Assembly: GCA_900102235.1 (NCBI GenBank)
Contig: FMVL01000003.1
Span: forward strand, 1 to 64,000
Reading direction: 5' to 3'
Source of the DNA: Lachnospiraceae bacterium XBB2008
Lineage (GTDB): Bacteria > Bacillota > Clostridia > Lachnospirales > Lachnospiraceae
DNA: 64,000 bases
Shown: positions 46,991-55,106 of the stretch, one piece after another
Numbering within the stretch: the first letter of the stretch is position 1
Layout: the number at the start of each line of letters is the position of its first letter
Notes under the pieces: generated by a model
The model's database searches: none
What the model was told of the DNA's origin: nothing
Seen by the model: the letters and a program-made list of their open reading frames with translations, nothing else
Translations under genes and position numbers: made by a program

Positions 46991-47523
46991 ATCTTATATC
47001 CCTTTTCGGAAAAGTGTCCCTAATATCTGCCGGCTTTGCTTATCCGAAGGTGTTTAATTCTTCGCATATCTCCCTGACGGTTTCTTCACGGTGTTCCATC
47101 TGTTCCCTTAAAAATTTAGTTATCGACTTATTGCGAGGACCGAATTCATCAAAAGAAAAAACATCTATGATTTCTTTGGATATATACGGAATAAAATAAT
47201 CTCTCAGGTTAAAAAGCGAGTAACCCTGATGACTCTCATTATATTCTACCCGAAATTCCCAAGAACCACTTTCTTTGTCGAATCTCCACGTTTCCCAGAT
47301 AAGATTTCCAAATCCTTTATCAAACCGGTCTATATCCTCCAAATTTTCATAAAGCATAAAAATCGGATCTGTGGTTCCTGTTAAATCTAACCCATTCTCT
47401 ATAATGCCATAAAACTCTTCCCTGACAATGATTTTGCCATAGTATCCTATATAGTGACTCAACTGATTTTTCTCCTCTATCCTTATATCAAACCCACAAT
47501 TCCGAAAAGGGAATATCTTATAT
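46989..47523 (-). mobile_element. Transposase-less insertion cassette with terminal inverted repeats
   Basis: The 513-bp segment 47000-47512 ends in CCCTTTTCGGAA (47000-47011) and TTCCGAAAAGGG (47500-47511), perfect 12-bp inverted repeats (13 with one base of the flank). An 11-bp direct repeat ATATCTTATAT flanks it: 46989-46999 and 47513-47523. Removing one repeat copy and the segment joins scpB to the next gene with a natural five-base gap. It carries one gene and no transposase, like the mobile insertion cassettes mobilised in trans by IS4-family elements in Bacillus. Base composition is lower in GC than the flanks. Confidence 0.85.
47040..47462 (-). CDS. Cargo protein of the insertion cassette, unknown function
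   Basis: 140 residues from a TTG at 47462, which has AGAGGAG nine bases upstream. The frame is also open upstream through the inverted repeat into scpB, which I reject as chance. The protein is acidic and aromatic-rich ('GNLIWETWRFDKESGSWEF', 'SLFNLRDYFIPYISKEIIDV') and ends 'HREETVREICEELNTFG'. No signal, no membrane helix, no transposase or nuclease motif. Size and composition resemble small immunity-type proteins, but that is only an impression. The stop lies 28 bp inside the inverted repeat. Confidence 0.75.
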   Translation of the reverse strand: MSHYIGYYGKIIVREEFYGIIENGLDLTGTTDPIFMLYENLEDIDRFDKGFGNLIWETWRFDKESGSWEFRVEYNESHQGYSLFNLRDYFIPYISKEIIDVFSFDEFGPRNKSITKFLREQMEHREETVREICEELNTFG

Positions 47524-48087
47524 ATCCAGAGAAAGCTGTACTTCCTCTTCCGCCTGCTGCTTGAACTCCTCAACAACCAGTGTATCCGGATGAGGCAGTT
47601 CATCTACACTTCTGACACCGAAGCTCTTCAGGAACTGCTCGGTGGTTCCGAACAGGATCGGTTTTCCGGGAGCATCAAGTCTTCCGAGCTCACAGATCAG
47701 ATCGAGTTCGAGCAGTCTGTTGATCGCATGATCGCAGTTTACGCCTCTGATCCTCTCGATCTCCGCTCTGGTCACAGGCTGTTTGTAAGCCACTATCGAC
47801 AGAGTCTCGATCACGGAATCCGTAAGGGAGTATCTCTTGGGCGCGGTAGCTATCTTGATCAGATCATCATAGAATTCCGGTTTGGTACACAGCTGCACCG
47901 CGTTGTCGTACCACGCGAGCATGATACCGCCGTTTCCCTTATTGTACTTCTCGGTCATCTCTTCGAGATACTTCCTGGTAGTCTCGACATCCTCTTCTAT
48001 CACGGAAGCAAGACGCGATATATCCACGGAATCACCCATGGCAAAAAGTATCGCTTCAAGAGTCGCTGTCGCTTTTTTCTTATTCAT
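47518..48087 (-). CDS. scpB: Segregation and condensation protein B
   Basis: Winged-helix partner of ScpA in the Smc condensin complex for chromosome segregation. 189 residues, with 'ATLEAILFAMGDSVDISRLA' and 'LSIVAYKQPVTRAEIERIRG' and 'LLFGTTEQFLKSFGVRSVDELP'-type family blocks ('PGKPILFGTTEQFLKSFG'). It follows scpA by 17 bp. Its last codons form part of the target-site repeat of the cassette downstream, and the stop TAA (47520-47518) lies within the retained copy, so the protein is intact. Confidence 0.95.
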   Translation of the reverse strand: MNKKKATATLEAILFAMGDSVDISRLASVIEEDVETTRKYLEEMTEKYNKGNGGIMLAWYDNAVQLCTKPEFYDDLIKIATAPKRYSLTDSVIETLSIVAYKQPVTRAEIERIRGVNCDHAINRLLELDLICELGRLDAPGKPILFGTTEQFLKSFGVRSVDELPHPDTLVVEEFKQQAEEEVQLSLDI

Positions 48088-48104
48088 ATCAGTCCTATCC
48101 TGAT

Positions 48105-48884
48105 CTATCCGATCTGCGCAAGATCTATGCGCTCATTGTTATCGTCGTTATTCGTAATGATTATATCAGAGAAGTTTTCCTTCTGCTCTATGGTGACCTT
48201 ACCGATGCGGATCATCTCGAGCACCACGAGGAAAGTCACTATGAGTTCCGCTTTGGAGCCCTGTTTCTCAAGCAGTGAACGGAAGGAGAATCTCTTATGT
48301 TCTCTCGTATAGGCCTCTATATAGGTAGCCTTCAGGGATATGTCTATCTCTTCTTTTTCGATATTGCCGAACGAACTCCTGACGGGGTCGATCTTATCCT
48401 CCTGACGCTTGAGTATCGACTGGAAAATGTCGTTAAGCGCCGCCAGATTCAGGTCTCCGATCAGAGCATCATAATCTATCGGCTCTTCGTGGCTGGCAAC
48501 TTCCGGTGGGATATTTTTCTTATGATAAAGATTAAAGCCCGACTCAAGCTGCCTGTCCTTAAGTTCCACGGAGAGGAAACGGACCATCTTATACTCGAGT
48601 AGTTTCTGTACGAGTTCGTCTCTGGGATCCTCTTCCTCGCCCTCTTCGTTAACCTCTTTGGGCAGGAGCATACGGCATTTGATGTCGATCAGAGTAGCCG
48701 CCATTACGAGGAATTCGCTCATGATGTTCATGTCACGGTCCTCCATGGCCTTGATATAAGCCATGTACTGGTCGGTGATAGTCACGATCGGGATATCGTA
48801 TATATCTACTTTATTCTTTTCTATAAGGTAAAGGAGCAGGTCGAGCGGCCCCTCAAATACCTCAAGTGTTACGGGTATAGCCAT
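48105..48884 (-). CDS. scpA: Segregation and condensation protein A
   Basis: The kleisin that bridges Smc heads. 259 residues. N-terminal 'FEGPLDLLLYLIEKNKVDIY' and 'MNIMSEFLVMAATLIDIKCR' bind Smc neck; the C-terminal winged helix has 'LIVTFLVVLEMIRIGKVTIE'. Family identity is unambiguous. It lies nine bases before (downstream of) the phosphoesterase gene in the same direction. Confidence 0.96.
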   Translation of the reverse strand: MAIPVTLEVFEGPLDLLLYLIEKNKVDIYDIPIVTITDQYMAYIKAMEDRDMNIMSEFLVMAATLIDIKCRMLLPKEVNEEGEEEDPRDELVQKLLEYKMVRFLSVELKDRQLESGFNLYHKKNIPPEVASHEEPIDYDALIGDLNLAALNDIFQSILKRQEDKIDPVRSSFGNIEKEEIDISLKATYIEAYTREHKRFSFRSLLEKQGSKAELIVTFLVVLEMIRIGKVTIEQKENFSDIIITNNDDNNERIDLAQIG

Positions 48885-48893
48885 CGTGTAACC

Positions 48894-49751
48894 TTAATCT
48901 GTTTCTCTCTTAATATCTATAACGCCAAGTTCGGCCGGATTGAAGACTCTCACATGGATCGTGTGAGTACCCATTCCGCAGCTTACTATCATCTTGCGTC
49001 CGTTATCATCATATTCTCCTCCCGAATACCTGGGAAAAGAGAAAAGCCTCGGGGCTATTAGTCCTCCTATAAAAGGAAGTCTTATGATCCCGCCGTGGAT
49101 ATGTCCGGATACCGTAAGATCCGCGCCCCAGGCTGTATAGTTCTTAAAGTACTCGGGATTATGCGCTATCAGTATCTGGAATGCTTCTTCGGATGCTTTT
49201 CCCACATAACCGTCTATGACTTCATCCGTCATCACGGTCTGTGCGATCCTCTTATAATAATATTTCTCAAGCGACACGCCGGCGATATCTATGCCAGCAT
49301 CGGGGATCGTCATCCGCTCGTTATCCAGGATATGAACATTGTCCACCGAGATCCGGGGCAGATATTCCTCCCACATCGTGCCGTACTCTTCGGGATAGAT
49401 CTTTAATCTGTACTCGTGATTGCCGAGTCCGTAGTAGACGGGATAATCTTTTGCAAGATCGGTGATCAGTCTGACCGCTGTTTCGAAGCTGTGCCCGGCA
49501 AGTCCGTCCAGAATGTCTCCCGCGACCAGTATCGCATCGGGATGCTCTGCTTCGATCGCATCGAGGACCCTGCGGTTATGATCTCCGTAGTCCTTGTTAT
49601 GCAGATCGGCCAGCAGCACGAATCTCGTATCACGCTTCACTTTGTGAGAACGGATCTCATATCTTCTCACCACGAACCGGTGAGTATCTATGATACACGA
49701 GATCAGACATATCAGACCGAATATGATGATTATGCAAAAAAAGATCTTCAT
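48894..49751 (-). CDS. Membrane-anchored metallophosphoesterase (YkuE-like)
   Basis: 285 residues. One N-terminal helix ('IFFCIIIIFGLICLISCII') anchors a calcineurin-like domain. Metal ligands: 'VLLADLHNKDYG', 'ILVAGDILDG', 'YYGLGNHEYR', 'ILIAHNPEYF', and 'VSGHIHGGIIRLP'. The layout matches YkuE/YaeI-type phosphodiesterases of the cell envelope; the substrate cannot be told. It is the first gene after the rpsU terminator and leads into scpA. Confidence 0.9.
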   Translation of the reverse strand: MKIFFCIIIIFGLICLISCIIDTHRFVVRRYEIRSHKVKRDTRFVLLADLHNKDYGDHNRRVLDAIEAEHPDAILVAGDILDGLAGHSFETAVRLITDLAKDYPVYYGLGNHEYRLKIYPEEYGTMWEEYLPRISVDNVHILDNERMTIPDAGIDIAGVSLEKYYYKRIAQTVMTDEVIDGYVGKASEEAFQILIAHNPEYFKNYTAWGADLTVSGHIHGGIIRLPFIGGLIAPRLFSFPRYSGGEYDDNGRKMIVSCGMGTHTIHVRVFNPAELGVIDIKRETD

Positions 49752-49774
49752 ATAAAAATATCACGTCATACATA

Positions 49775-49805
49775 CAAAACCCTTCCGCCTAAACGGAAGG
49801 GTCTT
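49775..49805 (-). terminator. Rho-independent terminator of rpsU
   Basis: Perfect 9-bp stem ACCCTTCCG (49779-49787) with CGGAAGGGT (49794-49802), 6-base loop, then TTTTG read leftward. Confidence 0.85.
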
Positions 49806-49809
49806 ATTA

Positions 49810-49986
49810 TCAGTTGTATTTCCGCTTTCTAGCAGCTTCTGACTTTTTCTTACGTCTTACACTGGGCTTCTCATAATGCTCACGCTTACGAATCTCCTGC
49901 TGGATGCCCGCTTTAGCGCAGCTACGCTTGAAACGTCTGAGTGCGCTGTCAAGACTCTCATTCTCTTTTACGATAATATTGCTCAT
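49810..49986 (-). CDS. rpsU: 30S ribosomal protein S21
   Basis: 58 residues starting [20 protein letters not shown], with '[20 protein letters not shown]' and a very basic tail. The family match is clear. S21 binds the 30S platform near the anti-Shine-Dalgarno region. It has its own promoter, a roughly 80-base leader, GGGAGGGG before the ATG and a terminator, so it is a single-gene unit. Confidence 0.97.
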   Translation of the reverse strand: MSNIIVKENESLDSALRRFKRSCAKAGIQQEIRKREHYEKPSVRRKKKSEAARKRKYN

Positions 49987-50072
49987 TTCATTCCCCTCCC
50001 TTCAGACCCGCATAAGACCTGATCGGGTTATTCGGTCCCGTATATATATGCCAAATCGTGAGACCATTGCCT

Positions 50073-50101
50073 ATTATACCGATATCATGCCTGTTCGTCA
50101 A
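50073..50101 (-). promoter_or_regulatory. Promoter of rpsU
   Basis: Near-consensus: -35 TTGACG (50096-50101), 17-bp spacer, -10 TATAAT (50073-50078). The leader contains GC-rich inverted segments that could fold. Confidence 0.85.
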
Positions 50102-50123
50102 GGGAAAATGGGCAAACATCGCG

Positions 50124-51290
50124 TTACAGTTTCACGACTTCGATATTCATCTCTCGGGCACGCTCGCTGTGAACATCCGAAATATCCTGCGTGATGTATA
50201 TCTTCTTTCTGGCATATTTCCCGCCGAAACGTCCGGCGAGAGTATCCAGTTCATACAACGCTTCCGGAAACTTATGCTGAACGTTTTTTCCGCCCTTGCA
50301 CGATATGAATGTAGGGACAAATCCGTTCAGTTTCAGGACATCGATCTCATTTTTCAGATCGTCTTTATCGGGACCGTTGATCTTACCGTCCCAGTCTATA
50401 TGAACGCCGGCCATATAGTAATCCGCATTCACGGATTCCAGTTCCATGGCCCTGACTTCAAGTGCGCTGCCGCCTTCAGATATGAATTTCTTCACCTTGG
50501 CATTCTTATAGGTAAAAGAATAGCGGCCGTCAGAATGAACCAGGTCTGTGATCAGCCCTCTCTCTTCAAACTTATCCAAGATCGCATTCAGCTCCGCGGG
50601 AGTATCAAAAGCGTTATTCGACTTACCGAGCAACTCTATCACTCGTCTTGCATCCATTGAGACATGAAGAGAATCATCACCGGACATATATCTGCTCATG
50701 AACATGGAAAACGGATTCCAGAGATCCCCGACTTCCTTGATGACCTCCCATATCTGAAGCGCTATGCTGATATTGGTGGATGTTGCGTCCTTATTGGATT
50801 TGTGGCGGTCATGGTCGATCTTGGCCCCCTGCATCATCAGATAAGCATCCAGATCCATCCTGACCTCGCGCTTTGCCCCCGTCTTGCTCAAAGACGATGA
50901 GGCTCCGGTATTAAGTTCGTGGATCCGGTTTTCCACAACATCAAAGAAATGAATGGGAACCTTTATCTCCGAAGCCACTATTCCGAACGCAACAAGGATC
51001 AGGCTCTCTCCGCCCGTGATGTCAAAATACACATCGTTTTTCTGAGACTTTTCATACTCGATATGATCTTTGATGTTTTTGATGACGGATTGAATATCAC
51101 TCTCGGATATAGGATCAAATGACACTTCCTTGACGCCGCAATACCCTTTAAGGAATGCTTTTACACGCTCCTTCTGCCTCTTGATCTCCTCAAAATATCC
51201 GAGAAAATACACCTTATCGATGTTGTAATTCAAACACGTAATATAGTTCTCTATGGGTTCTTTATCCAGGAATTCAAATAATACGGTCAT
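50124..51290 (-). CDS. CARF-domain PD-(D/E)xK nuclease-like protein (Card1/DUF1887 type)
   Basis: 388 residues. N-terminal CARF-like Rossmann domain (1-125) with the nucleotide-loop motif D90-I-T-G-G in 'DVYFDITGGESLILVAFG'. A linker and winged-helix segment follow (about 210-270). The C-terminal restriction-type nuclease fold (280-388) has 'NEIDVLKLNGFVPTFISCKG': D317 and K332 fit the PD-(D/E)xK pattern, but the acidic residue before C-K is S330. In Card1/Can2 proteins cyclic tetra-adenylate binding to CARF activates DNA and RNA cutting. No CRISPR array, cas10 or other cas gene is in the window, so its activator here is unknown. It is divergent from the GGDEF gene, and GGGGGG precedes its ATG. 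Confidence 0.82.
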   Translation of the reverse strand: MTVLFEFLDKEPIENYITCLNYNIDKVYFLGYFEEIKRQKERVKAFLKGYCGVKEVSFDPISESDIQSVIKNIKDHIEYEKSQKNDVYFDITGGESLILVAFGIVASEIKVPIHFFDVVENRIHELNTGASSSLSKTGAKREVRMDLDAYLMMQGAKIDHDRHKSNKDATSTNISIALQIWEVIKEVGDLWNPFSMFMSRYMSGDDSLHVSMDARRVIELLGKSNNAFDTPAELNAILDKFEERGLITDLVHSDGRYSFTYKNAKVKKFISEGGSALEVRAMELESVNADYYMAGVHIDWDGKINGPDKDDLKNEIDVLKLNGFVPTFISCKGGKNVQHKFPEALYELDTLAGRFGGKYARKKIYITQDISDVHSERAREMNIEVVKL

Positions 51291-51389
51291 GATATACCCC
51301 CCTTGAACAGAATATTATACCAACTTGATTATGTGCTAAAATATGATGGTAATCAACATTAATCACGAAAGGCGGTCCTACTGACAGAT

Positions 51390-52367
51390 ATGAGCTCCAG
51401 ATCTATCGATACTGCAATACGAAGCATGTTCCAGATGATCGTTCTGATCGATGACGGCACCTGTAAGTGCACGATCATTGATCATAATCCGGAACTTGCG
51501 AACATAATGCCGGACAAGGCGCCCGAAAAAAAGAAACTCGATCACGAAGTATTCCTGCGGAGTTTCGATCGTAACATTCACCCTGAAGACAGGGAAGAAT
51601 TCGCCGCCTTCATGGATCCTCAAACATTTGTCGCACATCTGAAAAAGCATGTCTACGTTTCCATGGAGTGCAGGATCAGACATGCAAACAGAAAGTATTA
51701 CTGGTCCGAGGTCACTCTCTGCAACACTACCAAGGAAGACAGCACTGTCGGAAACGCCGCGCTTTTTCTCATAAAGGATATTCACGTCAGAAAGACTCGT
51801 GAACTCAAGCGCGAAGCGGAAGAAAGAAAGTTATTCAACACTCTTAAAGATAAATACGACGCCCTCTTCGAAGAAAACATGAAGGATTATCAGACCGGAT
51901 GTTACAACCGAAAGGGCATGAAATACTATTCGGATATAGTGATCGATGAAGCGAAGAAAACCGGAAAATATCTGTTCGTATGTGTTGCCGACTTAAACGG
52001 ATTAAAGCATCTGAACGATACTTACGGACACGCAGCCGGAGACGAAGCCATCGCAGCAGTTTCCGCAGAGCTGCTGAAAGCTTCTCCCACGGGAACGAGG
52101 ATAGTCAGGACCGGCGGTGACGAGTTTCTGCTTTTCGCCGCTTTGGACAAAGACAGCACAGAACCCGATGAAATGGGGGCCAAGGTCGACAAAGGGCTGG
52201 CAGATTACAACCGCGACCACCCCAACCCTTATGAAGTAGGAGTAAGCTACGGCTGGATCTTCCAGCCCGTAAGTGACGACCTTCTGTGCTTTGACGAACT
52301 GATCGAGATCGCCGACTACAAGATGTATGAAATGAGGCTCACACGCGATAAGTATCGCAGAGACTGA
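51390..52367 (+). CDS. PAS-GGDEF diguanylate cyclase
   Basis: 325 residues, soluble. A PAS-like sensor (about 10-130, 'RIRHANRKYYWSEVTLCN') and a short coiled coil precede the GGDEF domain. That domain has 'VADLNGLKHLNDTYGHAAGD' and the intact signature in 'RTGGDEFLL', so c-di-GMP synthesis is expected; the inhibitory RxxD five residues upstream is not evident. The ribosome site is weak and distant (AGGCGG). Located divergently from the CARF gene. Confidence 0.9.
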   Translation: MSSRSIDTAIRSMFQMIVLIDDGTCKCTIIDHNPELANIMPDKAPEKKKLDHEVFLRSFDRNIHPEDREEFAAFMDPQTFVAHLKKHVYVSMECRIRHANRKYYWSEVTLCNTTKEDSTVGNAALFLIKDIHVRKTRELKREAEERKLFNTLKDKYDALFEENMKDYQTGCYNRKGMKYYSDIVIDEAKKTGKYLFVCVADLNGLKHLNDTYGHAAGDEAIAAVSAELLKASPTGTRIVRTGGDEFLLFAALDKDSTEPDEMGAKVDKGLADYNRDHPNPYEVGVSYGWIFQPVSDDLLCFDELIEIADYKMYEMRLTRDKYRRD

Positions 52368-52539
52368 ATCCCGTTCATGCTCTCCAAATGGGAAACCGAT
52401 CGGAAACGATAGAATAATGCGCATGAAGATAAGCTATAAGAAAACCCGAGGTCATCGCATCAGTGTGCAAGATCGACGGAGGCAGTGACTATCTGTACTA
52501 CATATCGGAAGACCTGACTGCGCAGAAGGTCACATTTAC
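52368..52539 (+). other. Gap with a possible decayed small gene
   Basis: Between the GGDEF gene and the small membrane-protein gene. Rightward translation in two frames gives 'MKISYKKTR' and, after a frame change near 52450, 'VIASVCKIDGGSDYLYYISE' and 'DLTAQKVTFTY', which reads like a real protein broken by a frameshift. No promoter or stem-loop was seen. Confidence 0.35.
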
Positions 52540-52728
52540 TTATAATGAAGATTCATCTGCATCCAGATCTGCCAGGCTATTATCTACCAGACTCATCTTG
52601 GCTTTTTGAGGCGAAATCTTAATCCCGCTCACAACGATAGCTATCACAAGAGCTGTAGCCACTATCATATACGGCAACATCTCGATCACAGATTGAAGTA
52701 TTTTATTGTGAGCTGATTCCGTCTTCAT
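52540..52728 (-). CDS. Putative small membrane protein, 62 residues
   Basis: One strong hydrophobic segment ('MLPYMIVATALVIAIVVSGI', about 18-38) with a Lys-containing loop and an acidic tail 'DNSLADLDADESSL'. No family recognised and no obvious ribosome site, so it may be spurious. It lies 34 bp downstream of the MoxR-type ATPase gene in the same direction and could be the last gene of that operon. Confidence 0.45.
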   Translation of the reverse strand: MKTESAHNKILQSVIEMLPYMIVATALVIAIVVSGIKISPQKAKMSLVDNSLADLDADESSL

Positions 52729-52762
52729 ATAGATGCCATTTTATCATAAAGAGCCGAATTAG

Positions 52763-53845
52763 TCAGGCCGTACGGAACCCATTTCGGTGCATGTAGTTGA
52801 CGAATTCTTCAATGTCCCGTGAGTCTGTCTCATATAGTGCCGACTTCACGACCTCGTGATTCAATCCCAGCAGTTTTCTGACACCCAGCATCTTGTGCTC
52901 GTTGTTCGGGAATCTGAATATACCGGCTATCACCTTATTCAACTGCTCTCTCTGCGAGGCCTTCATATCAGATAATTCTTTATATCCCTTAATGAACTTC
53001 ACTGTATCCGTAAGAGCATTGATCAGCGTCACCGCCTGTTCCGAGACTGACGGTCCCATACATCCGCGAAGCACATCATCCACAGTGATATAAGCGTTCT
53101 TACTCTGACAGAATGTGATAAAGCCTTTGGCCTCCATCGCTCCTATGTTACCTATGATCTTGTTTCTTATCACATCCTTCTTCACGTCGGAATCCAGGTT
53201 CAAAATATCACTGACCCTCTCCCATGACCTGGGGGTAGCAAATACCATCTCATCCGTTCCGCTCGTCTGAGTATGCAGTGATGAGGGTTTATATGTCAGA
53301 TACTTGATCACATAAGGATGAATTCCGTGATCAAGAGCATATCCGTTCTTCCAGCAATCGAAATCCACTTCGATATTATGAATCTCGAACCTGTCAGCCA
53401 GAGGTCCGGCCATCTGCACATACACTCCGTCGTCTTCTTCCCTGTTCCCCAGAGCTATGACAAAAGTGCCTTCCGGGAGGTGATACTGTCCTATCCTTCT
53501 GTCCAGGATCAGCTGATATGCCGCCACCTGGACGCGCTTAGTGCATGATGTTATCTCATCGAGCAGAAGTATCGTTTTCTTACCGTCCCTCTCTTCATCC
53601 GGCAAGATCTCGGGAGTAAGCCACCTTGTTTTGGTCTTATCTTCATTGGGAAAAATGAGCCCGCCGATCTCAACTTCCGACATCTGCGAGAGCCTGATAT
53701 CGATCACCTTATACCCATACTTTTCCCCTATCTGCCAGATGACCTGCGACTTACCGATCCCCGGTGCTCCGAGTCCCAGCACTGAGTGTTTCAGGTTATG
53801 CGCTATGTTAAATTCTATGCAATCTCCGAAATCCTTAATAGTCAT
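52763..53845 (-). CDS. MoxR-type AAA ATPase
   Basis: 360 residues. Walker A 'GLGAPGIGKSQVIWQIGEKY', Walker B 'TILLLDEITSCTKRVQ', sensor 1 'VIALGNREEDDG' and 'PLADRFEIHNIEVDF' identify a MoxR/dynein-like AAA ATPase. These act as chaperones that remodel or load metal into partner proteins, typically with a von Willebrand A-domain protein encoded beside them, as here (53863). GGAGG stands seven bases before the ATG. Confidence 0.92.
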   Translation of the reverse strand: MTIKDFGDCIEFNIAHNLKHSVLGLGAPGIGKSQVIWQIGEKYGYKVIDIRLSQMSEVEIGGLIFPNEDKTKTRWLTPEILPDEERDGKKTILLLDEITSCTKRVQVAAYQLILDRRIGQYHLPEGTFVIALGNREEDDGVYVQMAGPLADRFEIHNIEVDFDCWKNGYALDHGIHPYVIKYLTYKPSSLHTQTSGTDEMVFATPRSWERVSDILNLDSDVKKDVIRNKIIGNIGAMEAKGFITFCQSKNAYITVDDVLRGCMGPSVSEQAVTLINALTDTVKFIKGYKELSDMKASQREQLNKVIAGIFRFPNNEHKMLGVRKLLGLNHEVVKSALYETDSRDIEEFVNYMHRNGFRTA

Positions 53846-53862
53846 CTTGTTTCCTCCGTATC

Positions 53863-55098
53863 TCAGTTCAATCTGGCAACTTTACCCAGGTTACTGACAT
53901 TTCTGTCTGTCGGAGCCGACAGAACCACGATTGTCTTTCGTTTATATTGTTTTGCTCTGAAATCACTTACACGCTCAAACCATCCGTCCGTCAGGATCAG
54001 CATAACCTTAGGATCGATCCTGTTTTTCTCCAGGTAATCGTATACCGAATTGGCATCTGTTCCTCCGCGGTAGTTCACATTGCAGCGTGCTATATCGTCC
54101 TTAGCGACATTAGTGTAAACATCATGCACTGAGGTATCCCAGAATCCGATATTTACGTTGGAATCAAACTGCCTGCATATGTCATAAAGCTCGGAAACGA
54201 ATCTGTTGAGTTCATCCTGAGATATCGATCCGGATGAATCAACGAAGGCCCATATATTCTCAAGGTTAGACCTGACCGACTCTGTTCCTGCTCCCGGGAG
54301 AATGAGCTCCATATGCAGATACTTTCTCTCGGGATGATCATATGAAGTATCCTCTGCTTCGGCCTCCATAAGAAACCGCTTAAGCAGTTTCTTCCATGGC
54401 AACCGATCTGCATGCTTCAGGATGTTAAGTTCCTCGGCCACGATCTGTATTGAGGGATCATCAGACCAACTTTTCGTTGCATCGTCAACGAGCTTCTTTA
54501 TCTCATTTTTCAGAAGTTCGGCTTCCGCAGGCGTCAGATCGAAGATGATATCATAGCCACCCGGATCCATTTTTCTCTTCACGGGTTTTAGTTTGACCGG
54601 GAGTCCGTAACCATCCCGGATCAGCAGCACATACGGGCTTCTCCTGTTATTCTTATTATCCTGATACAGAGCATGGTAGAGCTGTTCAACAGCCTGACCG
54701 GTATATGAAGAAAGGAAACATCCGAAATCGGGCTTGTCGAAACCGATGTTATACCTCTTCGACGGACCTTCTTTTATCCCCAGGCCCTCCTCAAGCAGTC
54801 CGTTCACCACATAGTCGGATGCCACATTCCACAAATGTTCATCCATGCCGATTTTGATTGAAAAGTGCAACAGGATTATGTGCATAAGTTCATGCATCAT
54901 GATATAGTTTTGCTGCCAGACCGAAAGTCTGTGCATGAAGGAGCTGTTATAGTAAATAACTCTGCCGTTGGTGCAGGCCGTCTCTACGGAGTTGTTCTCA
55001 ACGACATCCACATGTGACATGATATCGCCGAAAAACGGCATGTTCTTCATAAGTTCTGATCTGAATTCCGATATATGATCCGCAAGCGCTTTATCCAT
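53863..55098 (-). CDS. DUF2201-type metallopeptidase-like protein with VWA domain
   Basis: 411 residues. The N-terminal half has 'MMHELMHIILLHFSIKIG', a zinc-type HExxH with a third His further on, and 'WNVASDYVVNGLLEEG'. The C-terminal half is a VWA-like domain with a metal-ion site 'DSSGSISQDELNRFVSELYD' and 'LILTDGWFERV'-like 'VMLILTDGWFERVSDF'. Start at ATG 55098, with AGGAG five bases before; a TTG further up overlaps that site. It should be the client or partner of the MoxR ATPase. Whether the zinc site cuts peptide bonds is not known for the family. Confidence 0.9.
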   Translation of the reverse strand: MDKALADHISEFRSELMKNMPFFGDIMSHVDVVENNSVETACTNGRVIYYNSSFMHRLSVWQQNYIMMHELMHIILLHFSIKIGMDEHLWNVASDYVVNGLLEEGLGIKEGPSKRYNIGFDKPDFGCFLSSYTGQAVEQLYHALYQDNKNNRRSPYVLLIRDGYGLPVKLKPVKRKMDPGGYDIIFDLTPAEAELLKNEIKKLVDDATKSWSDDPSIQIVAEELNILKHADRLPWKKLLKRFLMEAEAEDTSYDHPERKYLHMELILPGAGTESVRSNLENIWAFVDSSGSISQDELNRFVSELYDICRQFDSNVNIGFWDTSVHDVYTNVAKDDIARCNVNYRGGTDANSVYDYLEKNRIDPKVMLILTDGWFERVSDFRAKQYKRKTIVVLSAPTDRNVSNLGKVARLN

Positions 55099-55106
55099 AA
55101 ATTCTC

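Noticed and set aside
47463-47603. N-terminal extension of the cassette gene into scpB
   Set aside because: The extension would run through the inverted repeat and the end of scpB and reads as basic low-quality sequence; a TTG with AGAGGAG inside the cassette is a better start.
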